Assembly: GCF_900114845.1 (NCBI RefSeq)
Contig: NZ_FOUK01000001.1
Span: forward strand, 1,032,479-1,096,478
Reading direction: 5' to 3'
DNA length: 64,000 bases
Source of the DNA: Pimelobacter simplex
Lineage (GTDB): Bacteria > Actinomycetota > Actinomycetes > Propionibacteriales > Nocardioidaceae
Shown: positions 17,798 through 28,379 of the stretch, piece after piece
Position numbering within the stretch: position 1 is the first letter of the stretch
Layout: every line of letters starts with the position of its first letter
The notes under the pieces: generated by a model
Database searches by the model: none
What the model was told of the DNA's origin: nothing
What the model saw: the letters and a program-made list of their open reading frames with translations, nothing else
Program-made: the position numbers and the translations under genes

Positions 17798-17922
17798 CGA
17801 AGTGCGCGGGTTGCGGGCACGAAGTACGCCGCTTGCGGGTCCGAAGTACGCCGGTGCGGCGGCATCCGCCGCACCTCGACCCCGCAACCTCCCCACTTCG
17901 CGCCCGCAACCCGGGCACTTCG
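17798..17922. repeat. Inverted array of 22-nt palindromic repeat units
   Basis: Three direct units on the plus strand (17798-17819, 17820-17841, 17842-17863) share CGAAGT followed by a GC-rich core and TGCGGG. Two further units face the other way (17901-17922 and about 17879-17900). A perfect 10-bp stem with loop CAT (17853-17875) lies at the centre, so the whole can fold as one large hairpin. It fills the 138-nt gap between convergent genes and may terminate both. Two more units lie inside the GH3 gene at 62235. Confidence 0.8.
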
Positions 17923-17927
17923 TGGGG

Positions 17928-19265
17928 TCAGAGCAGTCCCTGTGCCTTGAGGGCGAGGTAGTGGTCGGCGAGGGCCGGGGGGAGGGTGTCGGCGTCGGTG
18001 TCCACGACGTCGACGCCGAGGCGCTGGAGGACCTCGCGCATCCGGTCGCGGCGGTGCAGCTCCTGGGCGGCCGCCGCGGCGTCGTACGCCGTGTCGGCGG
18101 TCGGCACGACGTCCGGGTCGGCGGCGGCCTCGGCGAGGCGGGTGAGCTCGGGGTCGCGGACCGAGGCGAGGACGACGCGGTGGTGCCGGGTGAGGGCGGG
18201 CAACACGGGGAGGAGACCGTCGGCGATGGCGGAGGGCTCCAGCGCCGTCAGCAGGACGACGAGCGCGCGCTGCCGCCCGAAGCCCTGGACCGCGCCGGCC
18301 AGGACGTCCCAGTCGGCCTCGACCAGGGTGGGGTCGAGGTCGGCCATCTGCTCCTGGAGCCGGGCCGCGACGTCGCGGACGCCGTGCAGGCGCTGGCGGG
18401 CGCGGACCCGGCGGTCGCCGGCGGCGAAGTCGATCCGGTCGCCGGCGCGCGAGGCGAGGGCGCCGAGGAGGAGGGCGGCGTCCATGGCGGCGTCGAGGCG
18501 GGGCATGCCGTCGGTCTCGTCCTCGCCGGCCACCCGGGCGACCCGACCGGCCGAGGTGCGCGACGTGTCGAGCACCAGGACGACGCGGCGGTCGCGCTCC
18601 GGCTGCCAGGTCCGGACGACGACGTGCGACTGCCGGGCCGACGCCCGCCAGTCGATCGAGCGGACGTCGTCCCCGCGGACGTACTCGCGCAGCGAGTCGA
18701 ACTCGGTGCCCTGCCCCCGCACCCGGACAGCGGCCCGCCCGTCGAGCTCGCGCAGCCGGGCGAGGCGGGAGGGCAGGTGCTTGCGGGAGTCGAAGGGGGG
18801 CAGCGCCCGCACCGACCCCGGGACGGCGTACGTGCGCTGGCGGGCGACGAGCCCGAGCGGCCCCCAGGAGCGCACCGTGACGCCGGCCGCGCGCAGGTCG
18901 CCGCGGCGACGGGGGAGCAGCGGGGTGGTGACCCGGCGCTGGTCGCCGCCGCGCAGGTGCAGCCGGAACCGGTTGCTGCCGGCGCCGGCCGAGGGCTGCC
19001 AGGCGTCGCGGACCTGGAGGTGGACCCGGCGCGGGCCGGGGTTGGCGACGACGAGCACGGAGGCGGCGGGATCGCCGAGACGCACCGTGCCGGGCGGGCG
19101 CCGGCTCAGCCCGATGGTGCCCGGGGACGGCGTGAGCAGCAGGTCGAGCCCGGCCAGGAGGAGTACGCCCAGCAGCCAGAGCAGCACCGTGCTCCCCGAG
19201 GGGCGCAGCACGACCGCCGCCACCCCGAGGAGGAGCAGCAGCGGTACCCGGCCGGAGATCGTCAT
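17928..19265 (-). CDS. DUF58 domain-containing membrane protein
   Basis: This 445-residue protein starts with two membrane helices (VPLLLLLGVAAVVL and TVLLWLLGVLLLAGLDLLL). A beta-rich stretch follows, then the DUF58 signature (FDSLREYVRGDDVRSIDWR) and a VWA-like domain with VLVLDTSRTS. This membrane form is the usual partner of MoxR with DUF4129/DUF4350 genes. It lies 13 nt after the MoxR stop and ends the operon, facing the repeat array. Its role is inferred: assembly or activation of an envelope complex with MoxR. Confidence 0.87.
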   Translation of the reverse strand: MTISGRVPLLLLLGVAAVVLRPSGSTVLLWLLGVLLLAGLDLLLTPSPGTIGLSRRPPGTVRLGDPAASVLVVANPGPRRVHLQVRDAWQPSAGAGSNRFRLHLRGGDQRRVTTPLLPRRRGDLRAAGVTVRSWGPLGLVARQRTYAVPGSVRALPPFDSRKHLPSRLARLRELDGRAAVRVRGQGTEFDSLREYVRGDDVRSIDWRASARQSHVVVRTWQPERDRRVVLVLDTSRTSAGRVARVAGEDETDGMPRLDAAMDAALLLGALASRAGDRIDFAAGDRRVRARQRLHGVRDVAARLQEQMADLDPTLVEADWDVLAGAVQGFGRQRALVVLLTALEPSAIADGLLPVLPALTRHHRVVLASVRDPELTRLAEAAADPDVVPTADTAYDAAAAAQELHRRDRMREVLQRLGVDVVDTDADTLPPALADHYLALKAQGLL

Positions 19266-19278
19266 CGGTCGTGGCGCC

Positions 19279-20268
19279 TCAGCGGGGGACGGGCACGGAG
19301 GCGACCGCCGACGCGAGCACCTGGGCGACGTCGACGCCCTCGAGCTCGGCCTCCGGGCGGACGCCGAGCCGGTGGGCCAGCGTCGCCTGGGTGAGCGCCT
19401 TGACGTCGTCGGGGGTCACGAAGTCGCGGCCCGAGAGCCAGGCCCAGGCGCGGGCGGCGCGGAGCAGGGCGGTCGCGCCGCGGGGGCTGACGCCCAGCGA
19501 GAGGGACGGCGACTGGCGGGTCGCGCGGGCGATGTCGACGATGTAGCCGGCCACCTCGGGCGACACCTGGACCCCGCGCACGGCGACCTGCCCGGCCTCG
19601 ATGTCCGCCCCGGCCGCGACGGCCCGGACCCCGGCGCCCGCGACGTCGCGGGGGTCGAAGCCGCCGGCGTGCCGGGTCAGGATCGTGATCTCGTCGTCGC
19701 GCGGCGGGACCGGGAGCACGACCTTGAGCAGGAACCGGTCGAGCTGGGCCTCGGGCAGGGGATAGGTGCCCTCGAACTCGACGGGGTTCTGGGTGGCGGC
19801 GACGAGGAACGGGCGGGGGAGCGGGCGGGTCACGCCGTCGGCGGAGACCTGGCCCTCCTCCATCGCCTCGAGCAGCGCGGACTGGGTCTTGGGGGGCGTC
19901 CGGTTGATCTCGTCGGCGAGCAGCAGGTTGGTGAAGATCGGCCCCTCGCGGAAGCTCAGCTCACCGACCCGTCCGGCCGCGGAGTCGATGACGAGCGAGC
20001 CGGTGATGTCGCCGGGCATCAGGTCGGGGGTGAACTGAACCCGCCGGGTCTGCACGTCGAGGCTCGCGGCCAGGGTGCGCACGAGGAGCGTCTTGGCGGT
20101 GCCGGGCACGCCCTCCATGAGCACGTGGCCGCCGCAGAGCAGGGCGACGAGCAGGCCGGAGACGGCAGCCTCCTGGCCGACGACGGCCTTGGCGACCTCG
20201 TCGCGGACGGCGAGCAGCCGCGCGCGAGCCTGGGGGTCGACGGCTCCGTAGTGGGCGGTCTGGGTCAT
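19279..20268 (-). CDS. MoxR family AAA+ ATPase (second cluster)
   Basis: The 329-residue AAA+ ATPase has Walker A-type loop EGVPGTAKT, Walker B LLLADEINRTPPKTQ, sensor ATQNPVEFEGTYPLPEAQLD and the MoxR lid (GVSPRGATALLRAARAW). ATG 20268 overlaps the DUF4350 stop (ATGA), so it is translationally coupled. The gene order membrane protein-DUF4129-DUF4350-MoxR-DUF58 matches the moxR2 region of mycobacteria as I recall it. It is distinct from the first-cluster MoxR, which suggests different client sets. Confidence 0.92.
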   Translation of the reverse strand: MTQTAHYGAVDPQARARLLAVRDEVAKAVVGQEAAVSGLLVALLCGGHVLMEGVPGTAKTLLVRTLAASLDVQTRRVQFTPDLMPGDITGSLVIDSAAGRVGELSFREGPIFTNLLLADEINRTPPKTQSALLEAMEEGQVSADGVTRPLPRPFLVAATQNPVEFEGTYPLPEAQLDRFLLKVVLPVPPRDDEITILTRHAGGFDPRDVAGAGVRAVAAGADIEAGQVAVRGVQVSPEVAGYIVDIARATRQSPSLSLGVSPRGATALLRAARAWAWLSGRDFVTPDDVKALTQATLAHRLGVRPEAELEGVDVAQVLASAVASVPVPR

Positions 20269-21437
20269 GCGCGTCGTACCTCTCTCCTCAGTCGGGCCAG
20301 GTCCTGGGCGAGCCGGACCAGCTCCTGGTCGTTCGCCGGGGGTGGTCGGTCGTCGTCGAGCAGCGCGGCGACGCTCTCGACGGGCGCGCCGAGGTGGCGC
20401 GCGGTGGCCTCGACGACGGCCGCCGGCGCGGCCCGCCGGTCGAGCCGCAGCAGGCCGGCCAGGTCGGTGCGCGCGGCGCGGCGCAGGGCGTGCGCGGCGT
20501 GGGCGCGGTCGCCGCTGCGGCGATACATCCGGCCGCGGCTGCGGGTGGTCTCGACGGCCCGGACGACGACCGGCAGCGGCTCGGTCGACAGCGGGCCGAG
20601 CCGGCGGAAGCGCCACAGGACGAGCCCGATCCCGGCCAGGAGGACGGTCCACAGCGCCGGCACGAGCCAGTCGGGCAGCAGCGAGCCGAGGGTGACCGCG
20701 TCGCCTGGTGCGGCGTCCGCGGGGTCGGGGACGTACCAGACGAGCTGCTGGTCGTGGCCGAGCAGGCGCAGCGCGATGGCGGCGTTGTCGGCCCGGGTGA
20801 TCTGGTCGTTGGTCAGTGCCTGCGCGGCGCCGAGGAGCACGAGCTCGCCGTCGTCGTCACGCACCGTGCGCAGCACCGGGCCGAGCTCGCGGGTGAAGCA
20901 GCCCGTGCCGTTGTAGGCCGTGGCGCCGTCGACCTCGAGCCGCAGACCGGCCAGATCGATCCCGGTGAGCGGTCCGCAGTCGGCCTCGATCGCGTGCCCG
21001 GTGCCGGGCCGGACCGGCAGCGTGGTGAGGTCGGCGTCGATCTCCTGCACCAGCGCGTACGACGGCTCGACCAGCACCACGCGCGCCGGACCCACGTGCC
21101 GGCGCAGCCGCTCGAGCGTGCTTCGGGTGAGCCCGTCGGTCGCGGTGACCACGACCGTGGCCCGGCGCCGGACGTCGGTGTCGTCGAGCGCGTCCGCGGA
21201 GCGCACGATCGTGACCTCGACGCCCTGGTCGGCGAGCACCTTCGCGAGCGCCTGGGCGCCGTCGGGGCTGGGGTTGCGCGGGTCGGCCAGGCCGGGGAAC
21301 TCCTCGCTGTCGCGGGAGAGCCAGGCGCCGACCACGAGCGCGAGGACGACGGCCACGGTGACGGCGACCCAGGCGGGCGGCCGGCGCCGGCGGGCACCCG
21401 CGGCCGGGGGAGCGAGGGTGGGGGCGGGCGCGCTCAT
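20265..21437 (-). CDS. DUF4350 domain-containing membrane protein
   Basis: The product is 390 residues. A membrane helix lies near the N-terminus (WVAVTVAVVLALVVGAWL), followed by an extracytoplasmic DUF4350 domain (RNPSPDGAQALAKVLADQGV, VLVEPSYALVQEI). A second helix (LVPALWTVLLAGIGLVLW) precedes a cytoplasmic tail of about 110 residues. The domain is distantly related to glutamine-amidotransferase-like folds found with MoxR/DUF58. Four-nt overlaps connect it to DUF4129 upstream and MoxR downstream. Confidence 0.85.
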   Translation of the reverse strand: MSAPAPTLAPPAAGARRRRPPAWVAVTVAVVLALVVGAWLSRDSEEFPGLADPRNPSPDGAQALAKVLADQGVEVTIVRSADALDDTDVRRRATVVVTATDGLTRSTLERLRRHVGPARVVLVEPSYALVQEIDADLTTLPVRPGTGHAIEADCGPLTGIDLAGLRLEVDGATAYNGTGCFTRELGPVLRTVRDDDGELVLLGAAQALTNDQITRADNAAIALRLLGHDQQLVWYVPDPADAAPGDAVTLGSLLPDWLVPALWTVLLAGIGLVLWRFRRLGPLSTEPLPVVVRAVETTRSRGRMYRRSGDRAHAAHALRRAARTDLAGLLRLDRRAAPAAVVEATARHLGAPVESVAALLDDDRPPPANDQELVRLAQDLARLRREVRRA

Positions 21438-22081
21438 CGCCGCACCGACCGTCCGCCGAGCGCGTCGTCGAGCGCGAGCAGGTCGCGGGTCTGGTCGGCA
21501 CTCGCCGGCCGCTCGCCGTAGAGCACCTCGTCGAAGAGATCGGCTCCGCGCAGCACTGCTCCGCGGCGCTCGGGGAAGACGCTGCCCAGCGCGGCGGCGA
21601 GCTCGTGGGCGGTGGCCTGGGGGAGGTCGTCGATCCGGCCCCGCTCGACCTGGCGGACCGCGACCGCGCGGAAGGCGTCGACCAGTGCGGCGGCGGTGTC
21701 CCCGGCGGCGAGCGCCGCCTCGGCACGGGCGCGCAGCGCGTCGGCGCTGATCGCCTCGTCGCCCAGCGCGGGGCGGGCCTCGGCCGTGCCCCGGGCGGTC
21801 GCCTTGGCCCGGCTGACCAGGAAGGCGACGGCGCCCGCGATCGCGAGCACCACGACCGTCGCGACGATGACCATCACCGGCGAGGAGCCGGAGGCGGCGC
21901 CGACGGTGTCGTCGACCAACCGCCCGAGCCAGCGGTCGAGCCGGTCGAGCAGGTCGGTGTCGTGGTACTCGGGACGGGCCAGCTCGCGGCGCAGCTCACC
22001 GCGCGCCTCGTCGCCGCTCGGGTCGAGCGGTGGGTCGAGGCGCGACCCGACGAGGGTCAGCGCGGTGGCCGGCAGGATCAT
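21434..22081 (-). CDS. DUF4129 domain-containing protein
   Basis: The 215-residue protein has one membrane helix (VMVIVATVVVLAIAGAVAFLV, about residues 69-89). The C-terminal DUF4129 domain carries DAFRAVAVRQVERGRI and PQATAHELAAAL. DUF4129 also occurs at the C-terminus of transglutaminase-like proteins in MoxR loci; here it stands alone. It overlaps both neighbours by 4 nt. A structural role at the membrane next to MoxR is inferred. Confidence 0.85.
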   Translation of the reverse strand: MILPATALTLVGSRLDPPLDPSGDEARGELRRELARPEYHDTDLLDRLDRWLGRLVDDTVGAASGSSPVMVIVATVVVLAIAGAVAFLVSRAKATARGTAEARPALGDEAISADALRARAEAALAAGDTAAALVDAFRAVAVRQVERGRIDDLPQATAHELAAALGSVFPERRGAVLRGADLFDEVLYGERPASADQTRDLLALDDALGGRSVRR

Positions 22082-23238
22082 GCGGGGACGATCCCCGCCT
22101 CACGCATGAGCTCCACGTCGAAGGCCTCCTTGCGCATGCGCAGGTCGACGTACTGGACGGAGGCGACGGTGGCCTGGAAGGGCGCGGCGAAGGCATTGCT
22201 GACCAGCAGCGCGACCGCCTGGGTGAGGACCAGGAAGAGCGTGGTGTACTCGGGGACCGCCAGCGCGCCGAGGTTGCCGATCAGGCTGAACGGCGTGGAG
22301 AGCAGGCTGCCGGCGAAGTTGGCGATGATCACGGTGAGCAGCGCGATGCCGAACGTGCGCCAGAACTGCCGGGCGGTCAGCGTCCATCCCCGCCCCAGCG
22401 CGCCGAAGACGCCGACCGGCTCGAGCATGAGCGCCGGGACGGGCAGGTAGTAGAGGCGGATCCACAGCCAGGCGCACAGGGCGAGCACGGCCGGGACCGT
22501 GACCAGACCCCAGAGCACGATGGGCAGCGGGTCCTGGGTCACGAGCACCACCACGACCCACAGGCCGACGTAGATGACCAGGAGCGCCGTGAGGGCGCCG
22601 TTGAGCAGCAGGGTCAGCCCGAGCAGCCGCCAGCGCTTGCCGTGGGTCGCGGCCCACGCCTCGCCGAGGCTGAGCCGGCGCCCGACCGCCGCGGCCCGGG
22701 TCACGTGGGCGATCATCCCCGTCACGAACACCACCCCGATCTGGGCGAGGAACATCGAGGCGAGCAGCGAGCCGTACGCCGCGAGCGCGCCCAGGGCGTC
22801 GCCGAGGGTGGCGTCGGCGGGCAGCTCACCGGAGCTGTCGACCGCGAGCCCCGCGGTGAAGGTGAGGACGGTGGTCACCACCACCGGGATCAGCATCGCC
22901 ACGGCGGTCACCATCACCGCCGCGCCGACCGTCGCCTTCGGGTTGAACCGGATGATCCGGAAGGCGCCGTCGTACATGTTGCCGAGGGTGAGCGGCCGCA
23001 GCGGCAGCGCGCCGGGCTTGTGCGCGGCCCCGAGCATGAGGCCCGGTCGCGGTGCCTGTCCCGGCCCCGGGCCAGGACCGTACGCCGCCCAGCCGGGCGG
23101 CGGCAGGGGAGGAGCCCCCGGCGTACCCGGCGTGCCCGGCGGAGGCGGCGCACCGGGCGGCGCGAAGCCTCCTCGCGCGGGTTCCTGCGGGGGCGGGGCG
23201 CCCGGCGGCGGGAACTGCGGGGAGGCGCCGTCGGTCAT
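22078..23238 (-). CDS. Polytopic membrane protein with proline-rich N-terminus
   Basis: This 386-residue protein starts with about 75 residues rich in proline, glycine and alanine (PGAPPPQEPARGG and similar repeats). About six transmembrane helices follow, with PLRPLTLGNMYDGAFRIIR just before the first. Topology resembles the membrane domain seen in glycerophosphodiester phosphodiesterase-like proteins, but no catalytic domain is present. It is the first gene of the second MoxR operon (ATGA overlap with DUF4129). Homologous position in mycobacteria: Rv3689, from memory. Confidence 0.78.
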   Translation of the reverse strand: MTDGASPQFPPPGAPPPQEPARGGFAPPGAPPPPGTPGTPGAPPLPPPGWAAYGPGPGPGQAPRPGLMLGAAHKPGALPLRPLTLGNMYDGAFRIIRFNPKATVGAAVMVTAVAMLIPVVVTTVLTFTAGLAVDSSGELPADATLGDALGALAAYGSLLASMFLAQIGVVFVTGMIAHVTRAAAVGRRLSLGEAWAATHGKRWRLLGLTLLLNGALTALLVIYVGLWVVVVLVTQDPLPIVLWGLVTVPAVLALCAWLWIRLYYLPVPALMLEPVGVFGALGRGWTLTARQFWRTFGIALLTVIIANFAGSLLSTPFSLIGNLGALAVPEYTTLFLVLTQAVALLVSNAFAAPFQATVASVQYVDLRMRKEAFDVELMREAGIVPA

Positions 23239-23666
23239 CGTTCTCCTCGGGTCGGACGGGTCTGGCTCGGGGGTGCGCCCATCCTTGCATCCCGCCCTCG
23301 GGGACGAACCGCGTTGGCAATTTGGTGGCCGCCCGGAACTCTGCCAAGATGTTCCGGTTGCTCCGACGTGTCGTCGGGGTGCGCGCTAGACCTTGACTAC
23401 TGAATCGTGTCTCCCCCGCGGAGCGTTCGGGTTCGCCCGGATCCGCGCCGCGGCGAGCGTGCTCGGTCGTCGATGTTCCAGTCGCACCGCACGCCACCGG
23501 ATCTCTCTCGAGAGGCCGGCGGTGAGACCCGAAGCAGCCGAGAACAACAGCTCCACTTCCCCTCCAGGGAGACGTGTGTGCCCACTACCAAGTGCGACAC
23601 GCCCGACCTCGGGGGTCGGAGCTGAAGGACCCAGAGTCGTACGACGAGTAAGGACGAGAGAGACCT
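23239..23666 (+). promoter_or_regulatory. S10 operon promoter region and long leader
   Basis: This 428-nt gap has no convincing gene. An inverted pair TTGGCA (23314-23319) and TGCCAA (23342-23347) and a CGACG-TGT-CGTCG stem (from 23364) lie in the upstream half. The downstream half, from about 23400, holds short stems, for example CCGACC/GGTCGG at 23603-23619, and a purine-rich stretch before rpsJ. A weak TAGACC box is at 23387. A ribosomal-protein-responsive leader is plausible, but I recognise no known class. Confidence 0.45.
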
Positions 23667-23975
23667 ATGGCGGGACAGAAGATCCGCATCAGGCTCAAGG
23701 CCTATGACCACGAGGTGATCGACACCTCGGCGCGCAAGATCGTTGACACGGTCACCCGTACGGGCGCGAAGGTCGCTGGCCCGGTGCCGCTGCCGACGGA
23801 GAAGAACGTTTTCTGTGTCATTCGCTCGCCGCACAAGTACAAGGACTCGCGCGAGCACTTCGAGATGCGTACGCACAAGCGTCTCATCGACATCATCGAC
23901 CCCACGCCGAAGACGGTCGACAGCCTCATGCGTCTCGACCTGCCGGCCGGTGTCGACATCGAGATCAAGCTCTGA
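23667..23975 (+). CDS. rpsJ: 30S ribosomal protein S10
   Basis: The product has 102 residues and is complete ([38 protein letters not shown]). S10 sits in the 30S head and also pairs with NusB in antitermination. It is the first gene of the S10 operon, preceded by a long leader and a GAGAG-type ribosome-binding stretch. Confidence 0.98.
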   Translation: MAGQKIRIRLKAYDHEVIDTSARKIVDTVTRTGAKVAGPVPLPTEKNVFCVIRSPHKYKDSREHFEMRTHKRLIDIIDPTPKTVDSLMRLDLPAGVDIEIKL

Positions 23976-23985
23976 GGTTCGAGAC

Positions 23986-24636
23986 ATGACTATTGAGCGC
24001 AACGTGAAGGGCCTGCTGGGCACCAAGCTCGGCATGACCCAGCTCTGGGACGAGAACAACCGGGTCATCCCGGTGACCGTGGTCGCCGCGGGCACCAACG
24101 TGGTCACCCAGGTCCGCCAGCCCCAGCCGGACGGCTACAACGCCATCCAGATCGGCTACGGCGAGATCGAGGGCCGCAAGGTCAACAAGCCGCAGGCGGG
24201 CCACTTCGCCAAGGCCGGCACCACGCCGCGCCGGCACGTGGTCGAGATCCGCACCGCGGACGCCTCCGAGTACACCGTCGGCCAGGAGCTGCCCGTCGAC
24301 ACGTTCGAGGCCGGCCAGGCCATCGACGTGACCGGCACCAGCAAGGGCAAGGGCTTCGCCGGTGTCATGAAGCGGCACGGCTTCGCGGGCGTCAGCGCCT
24401 CGCACGGTGCCCACCGCAACCACCGCAAGCCGGGCTCGATCGGCGCCTGCGCCACGCCGGGTCGCGTGTTCAAGGGTCTGCGCATGGCCGGCCGCATGGG
24501 TACCGACACCGTCACCACCCAGAACGTCACCGTCCACGCCGTCGACGTCGAGAAGGGCATCGTCCTGATCAAGGGCGCCGTCCCCGGCCCCAAGGGCGGC
24601 CTCGTCGTTCTCCGCACGGCTGCGAAGAAGGGCTGA
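23986..24636 (+). CDS. rplC: 50S ribosomal protein L3
   Basis: The product has 216 residues from ATG 23986 ([19 protein letters not shown]), 10 nt after rps[21 protein letters not shown] is the conserved loop that reaches towards the peptidyl transferase centre. A longer upstream extension of the frame is a read-through of the rpsJ region and was rejected. Confidence 0.98.
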   Translation: MTIERNVKGLLGTKLGMTQLWDENNRVIPVTVVAAGTNVVTQVRQPQPDGYNAIQIGYGEIEGRKVNKPQAGHFAKAGTTPRRHVVEIRTADASEYTVGQELPVDTFEAGQAIDVTGTSKGKGFAGVMKRHGFAGVSASHGAHRNHRKPGSIGACATPGRVFKGLRMAGRMGTDTVTTQNVTVHAVDVEKGIVLIKGAVPGPKGGLVVLRTAAKKG

Positions 24637-24641
24637 GCACC

Positions 24642-25250
24642 ATGGCCAAGACCGTTTCCGTCGACCTGCCCGCCGAGATCTTCGGCGTCGAGGTCAACAT
24701 CCCGCTGATCCACCAGGTCGTCGTCGCCCAGCAGGCCGCGGCGCGCCAGGGCACCCACGCCACCAAGCGTCGCGGCGAGGTCCGCGGCGGTGGCAAGAAG
24801 CCCTACAAGCAGAAGGGCACCGGCCGCGCCCGCCAGGGCTCGACCCGCGCGCCGCAGTTCGCCGGCGGTGGCATCGTCCACGGCCCGCAGCCGCGTGACT
24901 ACAGCCAGCGCACCCCCAAGAAGATGAAGGCTGCCGCCCTGCGCGCCGCCCTCTCCGACCGGGCGCGCAACGAGCGGATCCACGTCGTCGAGGCCCTCGT
25001 GGCCGGCGACAAGCCCTCGACCAAGGCCGCGCTCGCCTCGCTCTTCGAGCTGACCCCCCGCCGCAAGTTCCTCGTCGTGCTCGAGCGCGCCGACAGCCTC
25101 ACCTGGCTCTCGCTGCGCAACGCGCCCGAGGTCCACATCGTGGCGGTCGACCAGCTCAACACCCGCGACGTCCTCGTGAGCGACGACGTGGTGTTCAGCA
25201 AGGCCGCGTTCGACCGCCTCGTCGGTGGCAACGCCGAGGAGGAGAACTGA
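24642..25250 (+). CDS. rplD: 50S ribosomal protein L4
   Basis: The product has 202 residues. The tunnel-lining loop [20 protein letters not shown] and following [16 protein letters not shown] are intact. In E. coli L4 represses its own operon; whether it does so here is unknown. The start is 5 nt after rplC and the stop overlaps rplW (TGATG). Confidence 0.98.
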   Translation: MAKTVSVDLPAEIFGVEVNIPLIHQVVVAQQAAARQGTHATKRRGEVRGGGKKPYKQKGTGRARQGSTRAPQFAGGGIVHGPQPRDYSQRTPKKMKAAALRAALSDRARNERIHVVEALVAGDKPSTKAALASLFELTPRRKFLVVLERADSLTWLSLRNAPEVHIVAVDQLNTRDVLVSDDVVFSKAAFDRLVGGNAEEEN

Positions 25251-25555
25251 TGAGCACCCTGCACAAGGACCACCGCGACGTCCTGATCGCGCCGGTGGTG
25301 TCCGAGAAGAGCTACAGCCTTCTCGACAACAACAAGTACACGTTCCTGGTGCGCCCCGACGCCAACAAGACCGAGATCAAGATCGCGGTCGAGAAGGTGT
25401 TCGGCGTCAAGGTCACCTCGGTCAACACCCTCAACCGCCCGGGCAAGGTCCGCCGGACCAAGCACGGCATGGGCAAGCGCAAGGACACCAAGCGCGCCAT
25501 CGTGAGCCTGGCTGAGGGTCACCGCATCGACATCTTCGGAGGTCCGGTCTCCTGA
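25250..25555 (+). CDS. rplW: 50S ribosomal protein L23
   Basis: The product has 101 residues ([40 protein letters not shown]). L23 lies at the exit tunnel and docks trigger factor and SRP. Its ATG shares one base with the rplD stop, so it is translationally coupled. Confidence 0.98.
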   Translation: MSTLHKDHRDVLIAPVVSEKSYSLLDNNKYTFLVRPDANKTEIKIAVEKVFGVKVTSVNTLNRPGKVRRTKHGMGKRKDTKRAIVSLAEGHRIDIFGGPVS

Positions 25556-25579
25556 CCGGGCTAGGTAGAGGAATCTGAC

Positions 25580-26416
<837 letters not shown>

Positions 26417-26428
26417 AGGAACTGAGAG

Positions 26429-26710
26429 ATGCCTCGCAGCCTGAAGAAGGGCCCCTTCGTCGACGGCCACCTTCTCAAGAAGGTGGACGCCGAGAACGAC
26501 AAGGGCAGCCACAACGTCATCAAGACCTGGTCGCGCCGGTCCATGATCATCCCCTCGATGATCGGCCACACGATCGCGGTCCACGACGGGCGCAAGCACG
26601 TGCCGGTCTTCATCTCCGACTCCATGGTCGGCCACAAGCTCGGTGAGTTCGCGCCGACCCGCACCTACCGCGGTCACGTCAAGGAAGACCGGAAGGGACG
26701 CCGTCGATGA
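26429..26710 (+). CDS. rpsS: 30S ribosomal protein S19
   Basis: The product has 93 residues ([39 protein letters not shown]). S19 is a 30S head protein that contacts S13. The stop overlaps the rplV start by 4 nt. Confidence 0.98.
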   Translation: MPRSLKKGPFVDGHLLKKVDAENDKGSHNVIKTWSRRSMIIPSMIGHTIAVHDGRKHVPVFISDSMVGHKLGEFAPTRTYRGHVKEDRKGRRR

Positions 26711-27126
26711 GCACCACTGAGCGCAACCGCGTCAGCGCGCGGCGCGAGTCGGTCCTGGGCGACGAGCCCGGCGCCTTCGCGACCGCCCGCTTCGTGCGGA
26801 TCACCCCGATGAAGGCGCGCCGCGTCATCGACCTGGTCCGCGGCCTGCCCGCCGACGAGGCGCTGACCCTGCTGCAGTTCGCGCCGCAGTCGGCCTCCGA
26901 GACCGTCGCCAAGGTGCTGCAGAGCGCCGTCGCGAACGCCACGACGACCGAGGGCCTGCCCGCGGGCGACCTGGTCGTCTCGGTCGCGCGGGTCGACGAG
27001 GGTCCGACGATGAAGCGTTGGCGTCCCCGTGCGCAGGGCCGGGCCACCCGGATCAACAAGCGCACGAGCCACATCACCATCGCGGTCCAGCCGGCTGAGG
27101 TCGTCGCGAAGAAGGGCAAGAAGTAA
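26707..27126 (+). CDS. rplV: 50S ribosomal protein L22
   Basis: The product has 139 residues. [18 protein letters not shown] is the family core, and the tunnel hairpin ([20 protein letters not shown]) is intact. The N-terminus is extended by about 25 residues compared with E. coli, as is common in actinobacteria. ATGA overlap with rpsS; TAATG overlap with rpsC. Confidence 0.97.
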   Translation: MSTTERNRVSARRESVLGDEPGAFATARFVRITPMKARRVIDLVRGLPADEALTLLQFAPQSASETVAKVLQSAVANATTTEGLPAGDLVVSVARVDEGPTMKRWRPRAQGRATRINKRTSHITIAVQPAEVVAKKGKK

Positions 27127-27956
27127 TGGGTCAGAAGATCAACCCGAACGGCTTCCGCCTCGGCATCTCCACCGACCACAAGTCGCGTTGGTACGCCGAC
27201 AAGCTGTACAAGTCCTACGTCGGCGAGGACGTCGCGATCCGCAAGCTGCTCAGCAAGGGCATGGAGCGGGCCGGCATCGCCAAGGTCGAGATCGAGCGCA
27301 CCCGGGACCGGGTCCGCGTCGACATCCACACCGCGCGTCCGGGCATCGTCATCGGCCGCCGTGGCGCCGAGGCCGACCGCATCCGCGGTGAGCTCGAGAA
27401 GCTCACGGGCAAGCAGGTCCAGCTGAACATCCTCGAGGTCAAGAACCCCGAGATCGACGCGCAGCTGGTCGCCCAGGGCGTGGCCGAGCAGCTGTCGGGC
27501 CGGGTGCAGTTCCGCCGCGCGATGCGCAAGGCCATGCAGACCTCGATGCGGTCCGGTGCCAAGGGCATCCGGATCCAGTGCTCCGGCCGCCTCAACGGCG
27601 CCGAGATGTCGCGCACCGAGTTCTACCGCGAGGGTCGCGTCCCGCTGCACACGCTGCGTGCCGACATCGACTACGGCTTCTACGAGGCCCGCACGACCTT
27701 CGGCCGCATCGGCGTGAAGGTCTGGATCTACAAGGGCGAGGTCGCCGGCACCCGTGCCGAGCGCCAGGCCCAGGCTGCTGCCCGCGCCGGTGTCCCCGGC
27801 CGCGGCGGTCGCCCCAGCCGTGGTGGCGACCGGCCGACCCGTGGGTCGCGCGGCGACCGCCCGAACCGCTCGGACCGCAACGCCGACGCCCCCGCCTCGG
27901 CGGAGGCCGTCGAGGCTGCGCCGGCCGCCGAGCCGACCACCGGAACGGAGTCCTGA
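27126..27956 (+). CDS. rpsC: 30S ribosomal protein S3
   Basis: The product has 276 residues. [20 protein letters not shown] and the KH domain ([20 protein letters not shown]) are clear. The last 60 residues form a basic, glycine- and arginine-rich, then alanine- and glutamate-rich tail that E. coli S3 lacks but actinobacterial S3 often has. S3 forms part of the mRNA entry helicase. Confidence 0.98.
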   Translation: MGQKINPNGFRLGISTDHKSRWYADKLYKSYVGEDVAIRKLLSKGMERAGIAKVEIERTRDRVRVDIHTARPGIVIGRRGAEADRIRGELEKLTGKQVQLNILEVKNPEIDAQLVAQGVAEQLSGRVQFRRAMRKAMQTSMRSGAKGIRIQCSGRLNGAEMSRTEFYREGRVPLHTLRADIDYGFYEARTTFGRIGVKVWIYKGEVAGTRAERQAQAAARAGVPGRGGRPSRGGDRPTRGSRGDRPNRSDRNADAPASAEAVEAAPAAEPTTGTES

Positions 27957-27959
27957 CCC

Positions 27960-28379
27960 ATGTTGATGCCGCGTCGCGTCAAGCACCGCAAGCAGCACCA
28001 CCCGAAGCGTCGGGGTGCGGCCAAGGGCGGTACGTCGCTGGCGTTCGGTGACTTCGGTATCCAGGCGGTCGAGGGTCACTACGTGACCAACCGCCAGATC
28101 GAGTCGGCCCGTATCGCCATGACCCGCCACATCAAGCGTGGCGGCAAGGTCTGGATCAACATCTACCCGGACCGTCCCCTCACCAAGAAGCCCGCCGAGA
28201 CCCGCATGGGTTCCGGTAAGGGCTCCCCGGAGTGGTGGGTCGCCAACGTCAAGCCCGGCCGCGTCATGTTCGAGCTGTCCGGTGTGCCGGAGGACGTCGC
28301 CCGCGAGGCGATGCGCCGCGCCATCCACAAGCTCCCCATGAAGTGCCGTTTCATCACGCGAGAGGCTGGTGAGTTCTGA
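27960..28379 (+). CDS. rplP: 50S ribosomal protein L16
   Basis: The product has 139 residues. [19 protein letters not shown] is the canonical N-terminus, and [20 protein letters not shown] contains the arginine loop near the A-site tRNA. It follows rpsC by 3 nt and shares its stop with the rpmC start (TGATG). Confidence 0.98.
   Translation: MLMPRRVKHRKQHHPKRRGAAKGGTSLAFGDFGIQAVEGHYVTNRQIESARIAMTRHIKRGGKVWINIYPDRPLTKKPAETRMGSGKGSPEWWVANVKPGRVMFELSGVPEDVAREAMRRAIHKLPMKCRFITREAGEF

Noticed and set aside
17798-17922. CRISPR array
   Set aside because: Units are contiguous 22-mers without unique spacers, they reverse orientation, and no cas gene is near.
23400-23666. Small ORFs in the S10 leader as real genes
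   Set aside because: They have no ribosome-binding site or recognisable domain and read like chance frames; a leader-peptide role cannot be tested here.
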